Below, piece after piece: positions 42,421 through 51,963 of a stretch of DNA of 64,000 nucleotides (position 1 is its first letter; each line of letters begins with the position of its first letter). This DNA comes from Ichthyophis bannanicus (Eukaryota; Chordata; Amphibia; Gymnophiona; Ichthyophiidae), in the NCBI GenBank assembly GCA_033557465.1, contig CM066033.1, positions 591,014,438-591,078,437 on the forward strand, written 5' to 3'. Made by a program: the position numbers and the translations under genes. Below the pieces are notes generated by a model, which was given only the letters and a program-made list of their open reading frames with translations, did not search any database and was not told the origin of the DNA.

Positions 42421-43751
42421 TGTCATGCCCTAGCCCTCTGCCTAAGGCTTAGAGGGATAGGGATGCCATTAACGTCCCTTGTAAAAGCTTAAACAGAATA
42501 TTTTTTCTCCAGTGAAGGATGCTGGGAATAGTAGTTCTAGCCTTCTAATAGGAAGTGTAGTTATGCACCGAGAGTGTAGGCAAAAATGACAAAGTTCATT
42601 TCCCCAAAACGCAAACAAAGTTCAAGCATGTTGTAATAGGATACTTTTCCAGGTATTCGCTCCAGGTCATTTACAAACTGGGCTGTATTAGCTTCACAGT
42701 CCTTTCTTTTATGCAAGTGCTTCAAAATAACAGATAGAAAAAAAACACATAGCTTTTTCATTCAGCCAAAGTAAAATACCTTCTTTTACCTTTGTCTTCA
42801 TTCAGCACTCAAACACAGAAACAATAAGTATTCTCCTTGGTAACAAGAGCAGGCTGCTACCTTCTACTTATGGCTAGGCTTCCTTACTCAGTTTTTCAGG
42901 AGACTTATCTTCTTAGCTATTCCTTAGCTGAGAGACTCAACACTATCAGCTTTACACAGTGTACAGTCCATGAGCTCCTCTGGCTGCATAGAATCTTGCT
43001 CAATGAGGTCCACCTGCATTCCCTCTAGCTCCGGTGATGCAGTGCCCTGCTCTGAAGCTTCAACAGACGTCTCAGGGTAAACCCTCTCTAAGGAACCCTG
43101 TGTTTCTCTGGAGTACAGCTCTCCCCGGTAAGGCAACGTTATCTGTGAGGCTGTGGACACGTCCCCTTGGCTGTGCTCACCCGTCTCCCTCCAGCTTCTG
43201 GAAAACAATCCCTGGCTTACTTGCCTGCGTTCCTCTCTGGAGCTCTGCCACGGATTCCTGTTCCAGACTGGGCTCTGTGAACTCTTGGGCTGAGTCCTGG
43301 GCTTCCAGCTCTGAACTCTCTGAATCCTTTCAACAGGAACAGGGGTTTGAAGCTTTCCCTGTGCACTCTCTCTGAGCACTCCTCTCCTGGTCTCTCTCCT
43401 CCCAGGCTCTCTCCACGGCCTTCTCGTCTCCTCCCCAGCTGTCTCCTCAGCTCTGGGTGTGATCCTCCTTCTGGCTGTGGGTGTGACTCTCCCCTCCACT
43501 GTCCCTAGCCTCGGTTTATATCTCTGCTTCTCGGGCCGTGTCTCTCTCTCTCTAGACAGGTGCATATAATCATCTTCCAAGCCTGCAACTACGTCAGCAG
43601 AGCTTGGGTGTGGCAGCCTAAGTTCAGATTTCCTGTGCTTGCTCTCTCTAGGGAAACGCTGAAACCTGTGCACTTCAGGGATGTCACTTTTCTTGAAGGT
43701 AAAATCCTTAGTTTCTCCTATTTCCATAGGCTCACTATGGACTTCATCACA
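42421..43751 (-). mobile_element. Solo-LTR-like insert 2 (TG...CA) in L2 copy 2
   Basis: On the minus strand it begins TGTGATGAAG and ends GGGCATGACA. GTAT (plus strand) lies on both sides, at 42,417-42,420 and 43,752-43,755, and the L2 reading frame resumes across it, so this is a 4-base duplication. An open frame runs 276 codons from the first base. Near its 3' end is an actactattcccagcatcc motif, reminiscent of the ZNF143/THAP11-type site. It belongs to the family of inserts 1 and 3 by terminal sequence. Confidence 0.7.
42924..43751 (-). CDS. Uncharacterised open frame of LTR-like insert 2
   Basis: 275 sense codons run from the terminal TGT (Cys) to a stop at 42,924. By chance or not, the frame is continuous with the L2 polymerase frame upstream ('SWYASYC' then 'DEVHSEPMEIG'). 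The product is very rich in Arg, Glu, Ser, Thr and Pro ('TARRRITPRAEETAGEETRR'). It ends in an acidic tail with 'MQVDLIEQD' and 'ELMDCTLC', matching the tail pattern of inserts 1 and 3. I see no known domain. The low-complexity composition means a long open frame is less surprising here, so coding status is uncertain. Confidence 0.4.
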   Translation of the reverse strand, partial: CDEVHSEPMEIGETKDFTFKKSDIPEVHRFQRFPRESKHRKSELRLPHPSSADVVAGLEDDYMHLSRERETRPEKQRYKPRLGTVEGRVTPTARRRITPRAEETAGEETRRPWREPGRRETRRGVLRESAQGKLQTPVPVERIQRVQSWKPRTQPKSSQSPVWNRNPWQSSREERRQVSQGLFSRSWRETGEHSQGDVSTASQITLPYRGELYSRETQGSLERVYPETSVEASEQGTASPELEGMQVDLIEQDSMQPEELMDCTLCKADSVESLS

Positions 43752-45767
43752 GTATGATGCGTACCATGATAATGCTGTGCCATGTACTTCCTTCTCTCTT
43801 AGGCGTGACAGGAGTACCTCATGGTTTACGGAGTCGAAGGCAGTGGCGATGTCCATGAAGATTAGGGCAAAGCCATGTTTAATGTTGTCCAGTCCTATGA
43901 TTAATGTGTTGAATAATGTGGTCAGCAGTGTCTCAACGCCGTGTGCTTCACAGAATCCATGCTGGCAGGGGTCGAGAAGTGCATTGGTCTCAATGTGGTG
44001 TTGTAATTGGCGTTGAGCAATCTTTTCAATGATTTTTGCTAGGAGAGGGATGCTAGAGATTGGCCTGTAGGAATCCATCTTCGAAGGGTCCAACTTGCTG
44101 TTCTTTAGGAGTGGTCTGATAGTTGTCTGTTTCAGGCTTAGGGGGAAGGTTCCAGTAGAGAATGATAGACCTATCATTTTGGTTAGGAATGGCCTGAGAT
44201 CAGCACGCAGGGATTTTATCCAGGATGCTGGACATGGATCATTAGGTGCTGTCGTAGTGTTTATGTTTGAGATGATGTCTTGAATGACTTTTTCGGTTGG
44301 GGCTGAGAAGGCCGTGATAGTGTGCCCTCAGTTGGAAGGCGGCTAAGTGTTACTTCATAGATTCAATTGAGCTATCATACTGTTGGAATAGAAGAAATTA
44401 GTACTTAGCAACTTTCTTAAGAGGAATATATTGAAAAATACAGTGGTAATTGTTTTCATAACAAAGGTCGTTGATGCTATAAGACGCATTAAACTAAGAC
44501 GAAAGTCTATGTTTAGCGTTGTTGTAAGTCTGAGACCTCTTGTCCACTGTCAGGTTGTGTGCTTATAATAAGAATAGAGTTATTTCATGATTCTACAAGT
44601 TTAATTAAGCTGTTTGAATTGAATGAAAATCTAATCTGTTACATCAGTAAGCGTTCAGAGAGAGACCCAGTGAAGGCGTGATAGTGTGTTGGGCATCGCT
44701 TGAAACTTGCATCAGTGAGGGTGGGGGGATAAATTGGGGTGAACTATCTGGGATGAGGGGCTTAGTAGGTAGTCCGGACTGACTTGTTTTGAATCGTAGG
44801 TAGTCAGCGTATTCCTGTGGGTCCGGGTGGCTCGATTGCCCAGGGGAAGGCTCTTTTGCCAGGGTTTTGACGAGGTTGAAAAGTTCATGTGGTTTATTTA
44901 GGGAGCGCTGCAACTTGTCAGCATGGTATTGCTTCATTCTTGCTGCAACTGCTGAGCGGTGTCTTCCTAACTGCTGTGAATGTGTCATGGCTCTCAGCTG
45001 TTTTCGAGCATCGCCAGCACCTCTCAAGCTGTCTAAGCTGAAGGAGTGAGCTCTGTAGCTCTTGGGAGTACCATGGTGCGTTCTTTTTCCTGTATGGTGC
45101 TTTGTTTTTGGGGGGTGGGTGGATTACAGCGTCTAGACTCGAGTTCCACGTGGCGATCATGTTCTCGAGGTTTTGTTCAGGTGGGTCACAAAGATGCTGT
45201 GTCATATTCAGGATTTCTTCTTTGTTAAATGGGCGGAACCGCTTTGAAGGTTCTGAGGTGGATTTACCTGCTGGTTGGGTTCTGGTAAAATTGGGGCATA
45301 CCGGCATCTGGAATCGTATCAGGTGATGGTCAGACCATAGTACTGGGCTTACATTTAGGTTGAGCTTGTGCCCAGAGGTGAGGACTGTTTGTGGCGCGAA
45401 GATTATATCAAGTGTGTTTCCCTTTACATGGGTGGGGGAGTCTACCATCTGAACATAACATAGCTCATTGAGGGCATCAATGAAGGCCTTAGTATGGCTG
45501 TCTTGAATGGTTGGGAGGTTGAGGTCGCCCATCACCCAGTTTGAAGTGAGAGGGTTCAAGGGGTTGCAAGCAAGATCAATTATTGTGGCTAAGTCATCAG
45601 GTGATGGGGAGGGCGTTCTGTAGAGCAAGTTGATGGTGCTCTGTTTATTTGCTATGGTGATAGAGTCGAGGGTCGGGGTGCTGCTAGAGGCGACAAGCTG
45701 GAAATGTAGGTCAGTTTTGGCTAGGATGATTGCACCTCCACCTCGCCGGTCAGTTCTGTGGCATGAG

Positions 45768-47244
45768 TGGTGCGATGCTCCTGCCCCCGCCCTAGGGCTA
45801 ACGGACAGGAGTGGCCTATTGTCCCGTGAGGAATGGAGGTAAACTGTTCCCTTGGAATGATGGGTAATGTAGTTTGTTCTCCCTTCTCTCAGGAATAAAT
45901 GTAGTTGTGCCAGAGACGGTAAGGCTTTTGCAAGAATATTTATTCGTGTTGGGGAAATTCCTCCAGCGCATCAAAATTCAAATACATGAACATAAATGGT
46001 GCTTTTAAATAGGAACAGAAGAAACTCAGGAATATAAGACAACCAAAAATAGGATCAGCTTTCCTTCTTATGGAGCTTAACTCAGCTCTGCCTCAAGAGG
46101 TGACTCACATACATTGCAGCCTCATAACAGTCACTGTTCCTTTCACAGTGTGAACTCAAACTCAGGTGCAAACAATCAAGTTTCCAAGCACGGCAGCAGA
46201 AACTACCATGTTGTATTCTTTCCATACAAGGTATAGCAAGCTTCTTTATACTGTTATTTCCTTATAGCATATTGAACAGTCCATGCTACAATTGTCAGAG
46301 TTTGTAGAAGGTAAGGCATAATCTATCTGCATTAAATCTTCTGACTGCACAGAACTAGTGTCCTCATTCAGCTATGGCTGTCTGCCTGCTTTCAACTCTA
46401 AGAACTGTTTAAACTCCTGGAGGAGCAATTCAGCCTGTTCATTTCCTGACAAGCAGTTGTCAGCAAATACTGGGTTTCTCTCCCGGTCAGTAATGCTTCC
46501 CCCTTCAGCTCTTGGCTTAAATAAATCAGGGTAACAATTGGGATCCTTTAACAAAGCCCCAAACATAGGAGATTGAATTTTACCTTCTCTATCATGACTC
46601 CTATTAGAACTGCTTTCTCTCTGCCAGGCTCCTCTCCTCTTAGGTAGCTCATAAGCTTTCCAGCTGTGAGTGCTTCTGGGTCTCTCCGGTCCAAATTGTA
46701 TCCCATAGAATGAGTTACCTTTTGCAGGTGTCTGCCTTGGAGGCTTTCTATTTGAGGGCTCTGCCTTTTCCCAGGACTCTAAACCAGGGCTCCGTCCACT
46801 TCTCACAGGACTTCCTTTCACAGCACCTGTAAAAATCCTTGCAGGTCCTCTGTTGCTACCAGGCTCAGACGTGCATCCAAACTGCTTCCTGAACTTGCAC
46901 TCACTGCTTGACTCGGTCTCATCTGACGCTCCAAACGTCCTCTCACAGCTCGTCTGTTCACAGGCCCTCTGCTCACAGGTCATCTGCTCATGGCTTTTCT
47001 TTTTCTGTCTCCCTTTAGCAGCGTCATTCACCACTTCAAAAAGGGATTCTTTTCCAGCCACACCCCGTCCAACCCCTGGGTGTGCCCAATCAGCACTGCT
47101 CAACTCCTCCCCTGGGCTGGTCTCCATTCTCAGCTCAACAGAAGAGGGTTTTTTTCTTCTAGGATTGAAAATCCTGTGTAAATCCTGCTGCTTTTCAGGA
47201 TTTCCTTCAGTCTCCATTTCCTCAGGAGGGCGCTCTTCACCACA
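45768..47244 (-). mobile_element. Solo-LTR-like insert 3 (TG...CA) in the L2 copy 2 endonuclease
   Basis: On the minus strand it begins TGTGGTGAAGAG and ends near GCATCGCACCA. L2 copy 1 shows the uninterrupted endonuclease ('NFSVHTCHRTNR'), which fixes the site. The flanking duplication is short (CTC, 3-4 bases) and its exact edge is ambiguous. An AATAAA is present near the 3' end (45,937-45,942 region, minus strand), and two actacattt/actacattaccc motifs are nearby. It is related to inserts 1 and 2. Confidence 0.65.
46372..47244 (-). CDS. Uncharacterised open frame of LTR-like insert 3
   Basis: 290 sense codons run from the terminal TGT to a stop at 46,372, in frame with the L2 endonuclease upstream ('PPNFSVLC' then 'GEERPPEEM'). 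A short repeat of the type 'CEQxxCEQ' occurs ('MTCEQRACEQTSCERTFGAS'). The rest is Arg/Ser/Glu/Lys-rich, with 'NPVFADNCLSGNEQAELLLQ' near the end. Just beyond the stop, in the same frame, the sequence reads 'SEDLMQIDYALP' and 'CSMDCSICYK', the counterpart of the tail in inserts 1 and 2, so the stop may be a later mutation. Function is unknown. Confidence 0.4.
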   Translation of the reverse strand, partial: CGEERPPEEMETEGNPEKQQDLHRIFNPRRKKPSSVELRMETSPGEELSSADWAHPGVGRGVAGKESLFEVVNDAAKGRQKKKSHEQMTCEQRACEQTSCERTFGASDETESSSECKFRKQFGCTSEPGSNRGPARIFTGAVKGSPVRSGRSPGLESWEKAEPSNRKPPRQTPAKGNSFYGIQFGPERPRSTHSWKAYELPKRRGAWQRESSSNRSHDREGKIQSPMFGALLKDPNCYPDLFKPRAEGGSITDRERNPVFADNCLSGNEQAELLLQEFKQFLELKAGRQP

Positions 47245-47622
47245 GAGGACAGAGAAATTGGGGGGAACATGCTGGTGTAGGAGCAAAGAGTCGGAGGCGG
47301 ACAACCATGTCTCCGTGACACATAGGATGTCAAGGTCGTGGGCAGAGAGCATGTCTGCCAAGGCTGGCCATTTCTTTCGTATTGAACGTGCGTTTATGAG
47401 GGCACACTTCAGGTTATGGGGCTGTTCACGCCGGGAGGGATTGTGCTGCTGTAGGGCCACATAGATGAAGTGTGGGCATGGCAGGCGCCCAGGCATACCT
47501 GTTTGGTGGTTGGGGGATCCATAGCATCTTCTCCAAGGTCTATGTAGGGTTGGTATGGAGTTGGGAGGAGCGGTGAGGGCCTGGGTGTCGTGTGTCAGGG
47601 CTATCATAATAACAGATAGCAA

Positions 47623-48292
47623 GGGTAAAGGAGTATGGAGTTGCCCAAGGTGGTAGCATGGTGGCTGTGTGAATTTGGTGGGCTTCGGACTATAGTACCA
47701 GTTTGATTTGTTGGCTAATATTATTAGGTACAGACCCTCAGAGCAGTCTGGGTTCAGCAGATAAATATTGCAAGCTTGGTGTAGGTCAATGGCAGGGATT
47801 AGACAAGAGATTAGTGACGGCTAACTTCATACATGCCTATGACTGGATAGAGGCAATAATACATGCTCAACTTAATACATGCCTATGGCTGGATAGAGGC
47901 AATGATACATGCTATTGATTAGAATACAGGGAAGGTGAAGGTGAGTTGTCAGACATTGCATTTGTCTACAGCACCGTCCTAGCCAACATATCAAACATGT
48001 AAGGTGAAGGATAAGATAGCGGCACTTAGATAATTGTCTCTGGTCAGACTTCAGGATATCAGACCTGATTAGGCGTCCCTTTGGTGATCGTGATGGCTCA
48101 GAGTGGTGACGGTGATCTGACTGAGTAGACAGGGTCTGAGGTTCAAGCGTTGACAAGAAGGGACGGAATTCCTTCTTGGGCCATGAGGGGCCGTCTTCAC
48201 GTCGGCATTGCTCTCCGAGGTGGCAGTGGCACTGTCTAAGGGCCATGTCAAAGGGCCACGTCAAAGGGCCCTCTGGCGAGGCCCTCAGGCAC
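47623..48292 (-). promoter_or_regulatory. L2 copy 2 5' untranslated region
   Basis: This lies between ORF2 and the monomers. It includes two similar ~48-base units at about 47,831-47,915 (acatgcctatg, then ctggatagaggcaat). Degenerate short repeats also occupy the equivalent place in copy 1 (7,780-7,900). I see no ORF1-type protein in it. Confidence 0.5.
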
Positions 48293-48732
48293 GGGTGCGC
48301 CTGCCGGCGCTTGCTTTTAAAGGCCTCCTGGGTTGGCCCGATTGTCTTCCGGTCCGCTTCTTCCTTCTCCGGTGTGCTCAATCCCGCCCGGGAGAGCAGT
48401 GGTTGGGCCGGAGCGAGGAGGGGGTGAAGAGGGGCTTGCGCCAGCCGGCGCTCGCTTTTAAAGGCCTCCTGGGCTGGCCCGATTGGGCAGAGATGTCTTC
48501 CGGTCCGCTTCTTCCTCCTCCGGCGTGCTCAATCCCGCCCGGGAGAGCAGTGGCTGGGCTGGAGCGAGGAGGGGGTGAAGAGGGGCATGTGCCCGCCGAC
48601 GCTCGCTTTTAAAGGCCTCCTGGGCTGGCCCGATTGGGCAGAGATGTCTTCGGGTCCGCTTCTTCCTCCTCCGGCATGCTCAATCCCGCCCGAGAGAGCA
48701 GTGGCTGGGCCAGAGAGAGGAGGGGGTGAAGA
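48293..48732 (-). repeat. Three tandem 5' monomers of L2 copy 2
   Basis: The units are 48,293-48,431 (139 bases), 48,432-48,582 (151) and 48,583-48,732 (150). They are GC-rich and highly similar; the first lacks a 'gggcagagat' segment. On the minus strand each holds gcctttaaaagcgag, a TATA-like core, and ggcgggattgagca. They sit at the extreme 5' end of the LINE, upstream of ORF2, so they look like promoter monomers of the kind known in mouse L1. A 169-codon minus frame across them (47,872-48,381) shows no recognisable protein. Confidence 0.75.
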
Positions 48733-49144
48733 ACATTGGTCGCATTTTTTTAAACCGGAGGCCAACGGGGCAAAAAGAACTCCTGCAAGGTCGAAGACCC
48801 TTGACACAGCCAGCGGTTAAAAAGAGCGTGAAAGCGCAATCCTGAGAATGACGGCCAAGGCAGTGGTGCTCAAGATGGCAAGAAGGCAACCAGCACTAGC
48901 CGGAAAAGACAAAATTGTATTAGGAGAAAGAAAAAAACGTTTTCTGGGGATGAGACACATGTCTGAAGGGCTACGCAGAAAAAGGGAGACTGACTAAGAT
49001 GGCACCCTTGGCCGGGAAGGGGACCGCAAATGCATGGAGGCATTCCCAAAGGCTTTCTTTGAAAGCTGGGGAAATGCTCCGCATGGGCTCCGTCAGTGCC
49101 GTCACCCATATGTGAGGACTGACTTCCTGCTTGTTCCTGGAGAA
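48733..49144 (-). repeat. D3 gag start, leader and left inverted terminal repeat
   Basis: 48,733-48,780 encodes 'SGLKKCDQC', the first Cys pair of D3 gag, cut off from the rest by the L2. The leader runs to 48,985. The left inverted repeat is 48,986-49,144 (inner end agactgactaagatggcac, outer end cttcctgcttgttcctggag). It pairs with the right repeat at 28,246-28,425. Confidence 0.8.
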
Positions 49145-49917
49145 TCAGAAATATTCCAACTGTATGTCGTCATAATATTTTCATAGTATGTTCAAAGGAA
49201 TACAACAAAAAGATGTCTGCAGCTTAAACGTAATAATTTATGAGAAAAAATTATGACCTGGACAGGAATGGTGACACCTTTCACTAATATTTGGTTGCAT
49301 AATCCTCAACAGTGATGACAGCCTCCAAATGTTTCATGTTGCCATCTATCAGTTTCATACATTTGTCTGCTGGTAGTTTCTCCCACTCTTCAATTGTGAT
49401 TTGTTCCAGCTCATGAATGTTTCTAGGATTCCTTTTACCCATGGCAGATTTTGGCTCTTTCCAAATGTTCTCGATTGGACTGAGATCAGGATTCATTGCT
49501 GGCCAGTTCAAAACAGTCCATTTGTTCATTTTTAACCATTCTTTTGTACTTTTGGATACATGTTGTGGGTCATTGTCCTGCTGGAGGACCCATGACCTTC
49601 AACCCAGACCTAGCTTTCTGACACTAGGTAGCACATTTCACTCCAAAATACCTTGATAGTTCTCCATCTTCATGACTCTTAATATGTTCCAGGCCTCCAG
49701 TTCCTGAGGCAGCAAAACTGCCCCACATCATTATGGAACCTCCACCATATTTAACTGTAGTAAGGATTTTTTTCCTTATAAGTTTCATTTCTTCACCTGA
49801 AAATGTATTGCTGGTCTGCATTTCCAAAGAGCTCAAGTTTGGTTTCATCTGCCTATAGAACATTTTCTCAGAAGGATTGTAGTTTCTCATGGTGGGTTTG
49901 AGCAAAGATCAGGCGCG

Positions 49918-50205
49918 CCTTATTTATTTATTTAACTAGGCTTATATACCACTTTTCTACAAGTTAAAGCAGTGTACATTCAGGTACAGTATATATAATT
50001 TCCCTTGTCCCTGAAGGGCTCTTAATCTAAGTTTTCGTATCTCAGGCAATGGAGGGTTAAAGTGGCTTGCCCAAGGCCACAAGGAACACCTGTGGGATTA
50101 GAAACCCCAGTCCTTCTCGCCAAGGTTGCTGTCCTCTAGCAGGATTTGAACCCCTGGCCCTCCGGTCTGAGGTAACTTGCCCAAACCACTAGGCCACTCC
50201 TGTCT
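49918..50205 (-). mobile_element. tRNA-headed SINE in the Tc1 transposase
   Basis: On the minus strand it starts with aggagtggcctagtggtttg (A-box-like) and a B-box-like ggttcaaatcc at 50,143-50,153. It continues through the 'cttgtggccttgggcaagcc' body and ends in an AAATAAAT tail at 49,918. The hairpin tail is more diverged here than in the other copies. No clean target duplication was found. Confidence 0.8.
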
Positions 50206-50437
50206 GTCTTTGAGCAATGGGGTCCTTTCTTGGCCTTCACCTATGAGGTCCTTCTTTGTTTGGTGCATGGTGTAGATTGAAACCACTACTCCAGATTGTT
50301 CCAGGACAGCCTTAAGCTTCTGGATGTTGTATGTGGTGTTTTTCCAACAGTTCGCACTAACTTTCAAAGACTTCTTAGATTAATTTTCCTCTTCTCACCA
50401 TATCCTGGGAGGTTCTTGACAGTTCCATGAGCAGAAA

Positions 50438-50818
50438 AGCATAGTTACTCAACTGTAACAGGTGATCTCCGGGAACAGCAGGAATTTAGTCTTCACATAT
50501 GAGTATCATTGGTACCGACGGAGCCTGCGCGAGAATGCTCCCCAGCGTCCAACAGGAACGCTTTTGTGAGCATTCCTCAGCACATGCGCACTGCCTTCCC
50601 GTCTTTCCAACTGTCCCTCTTCAGTTAAGTTTGTAGCTGAGTGAAAGGATAGAGGGAGAGAGGAAAGAGACAAAGAGACAGAGAGACAACTCCTAGGGGA
50701 GGTGGGTGGGTTGTGAAGACTAAATTCCTGCTGTTCCCGGAGATCACCTGTTACAGGTGAGTAACTACGCTATCTCCAGGAACAAGCAGGAATGTAGTCT
50801 TCACATATGGGGACTCCC
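50438..50818 (-). repeat. D5 right inverted repeat and internal complementary region
   Basis: The right repeat is 50,438-50,628 (inner end ccctcttcagtt). A purine-rich GA tract occupies 50,640-50,695. The internal complementary region is 50,712-50,818, with CACCTGTTACAGGTG preserved at its centre although surrounding bases differ from the D1 lineage (gtgaagactaaattcctgct, then ctatctccaggaacaagc). Confidence 0.8.
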
Positions 50819-50930
50819 TAGCTGAAGATGCCAGGGAGATAGCCCCAGGAAGGTGCCACCCTAGAAAGGTGGGAATCCTTTCTCCTATGGATCTCTGGCA
50901 TTCCACCAGGGTTTGTGGGTAGGAGTTGAA

Positions 50931-51960
50931 TTAGGTCTGAAAGAGATTTTGAAGAACAGCTTGGCCAAAGAAGGCATCCTGACGGGAGGCTTTATCCAGG
51001 CAGCAGTGGGCTGTGAATGTGTGTACCGAAGCCCAGGTGGCTGCTCGACAAATGTCATTGATAGACACAGAGTGGAGATTAGCCATGGAAGTTGCCATGG
51101 CTCTCACGTTATGAGCTGTGACATGCTCCTGAAGAGGAAGACCCTTACTCTCACAAGCAATGGATATGCATTGGGCAAACCATTTAGATAAAGCTCTTTT
51201 GGAGACCGGTTGTCCCAAATGACTAGGGTCAAAAGCTATAAAACGTTGCGAGGACTTTCTATGTTGCTGTGTTCTCTGTAGGTAAAAGGCTAAGGCTCTT
51301 TTACAATCCAAAGTATGAAGGTTTCTTTCTGCATTAAAGGAAAGAGGCCTCGGAAAAAATACAGGAAGATAAATTGATTGATTTAAATGAAAAGGCGAAA
51401 CCACCTTTGGCATAAAGTGTGGATGAGTTCAAAGAACAAACTTATCATGGTGAAAACTAGTATAAGGAGGATTAGCCACTAAAGCTTGCAGTTCACTAAT
51501 GCAATGTGCAGAGGTGATTCAAATTAGGAAGATGACCTTCCAGGTCAAAAATGTAAGGGTTGTAGTGGCTAAAGGCTCAAAAGGCGGCTTCATGAGCTGC
51601 CCGAGAACAAGATTTAGATCCCATACCACCGGTGGTGGCTTAATGGGAGGTTTGGTTAATAGAAGACCTCTCATAAATCTGGATATGAGTGGATGAGAGG
51701 AAATTGGTTGTCCATTCAGAGGCTTATAAGAAGCTGCAATTGCACTAAGATGGACTCTTATTGAATTGGTCTTTAGACCAGAATTCGATAAGTGAAGGAG
51801 ATTAGTATCAATTCTAAGGGTATGCCAAGGGGGTTTAATCCTTTCATGGAGCACCATACAGTAAAACGTTTCCACTTGAAGGCATAAGATCTTCTTGTGG
51901 AACGTTTCCTAGAAGCCTGTAGGATATCCTTTACCTGTTGGGACAGGTTGAAATCCTGGA
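50931..51960 (-). pseudogene. D5 tyrosine recombinase, stops and lost catalytic residues
   Basis: Blocks: 'ILQASRKRSTRRSYAFKWKRF' type N-terminus (51,880-51,960), 'SNSGLKTNSIRVHLSAIAA' (51,519-51,875), and 'FHLNQSIYLPVFFPRPLSF', 'VTAHNVRAMATSMA' and 'ATWASVHTFTAHCCLDKAS' (50,931-51,413). Two in-frame TGA codons fall at about 51,515 and 51,430. The first catalytic Arg motif reads 'SAHCISELQAL' where D1 has 'SARRVSELQAL'. The nucleophile position reads AHCC instead of AHYC. His-x-x-Arg is kept. Non-functional. Confidence 0.8.
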
Positions 51961-51963
51961 GGT

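Larger units (their letters stand above)
41452..47622 (-). pseudogene. L2 copy 2 ORF2, split by two inserts
   Basis: Segments in order: endonuclease start 'MLSVIMIALTHDTQ' to 'INARSIRKKWPALADMLSAH' and 'VTETWL' (47,245-47,622); after insert 3, endonuclease end with 'NWVMGDLNLPTIQDS' and 'LWSDHHLIRFQMP' plus linker (44,644-45,767); fingers and palm start 'MDSYRPISSIPLLAKIIEK' and 'ALIFMDIATAFDSVNHEVLL' (43,752-44,177); after insert 2, 'PQGSSLSALLFNVYMQPI' and 'VYADDILMYMP' (42,155-42,349); C-terminal domain (41,452-42,147). YADD is intact. Frameshifts and stops occur between segments independently of the inserts. Confidence 0.85.
41087..48732 (-). mobile_element. L2-type LINE copy 2, near full length, in D3 gag
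   Basis: The 3' end at 41,087 has a TTTA-rich tail and GC hairpin (taccgcgatatttgcaatca then gtgcggttta). The 5' end at 48,732 consists of three tandem GC-rich monomers. A 5-base repeat (ACATT on the plus strand) is at both junctions with D3 gag. Two LTR-like inserts (42,421-43,751 and 45,768-47,244) interrupt it. Without them the L2 is about 4.84 kb, which is close to full length for the family. Copy 1 at 4,211 is a 5'-truncated relative. Confidence 0.85.
28246..49144 (-). mobile_element. DIRS retrotransposon copy D3, expanded by nested insertions
   Basis: The right end is at 28,246 and the left end at 49,144, 21 kb apart. The internal complementary region at 28,499-28,603 contains ctttctccaggaacaagcag, which matches the left end at 49,144 (tccaggaacaagcaggaag) and not the D2 version, so both ends belong to one element. 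D4 splits its recombinase at 29,355-36,253. A SINE (39,667), a CR1 tail (40,098) and an L2 (41,087-48,732) split its gag. Without these, D3 is about 5.6 kb. Tc1 sequence follows at 49,145. Confidence 0.85.

Noticed and set aside
47872..48381. 169-codon minus frame as an L2 ORF1
   Set aside because: It spans 5' monomers and untranslated repeats, has no coiled coil, RNA-binding or zinc-knuckle motif, and is absent from L2 copy 1.
48208..48820. Plus-strand frames with repeated 'AFKGLLGWPDW' units as a repeat protein
   Set aside because: The protein repeat is only a translation of the three DNA monomers at the LINE 5' end, antisense to the element.
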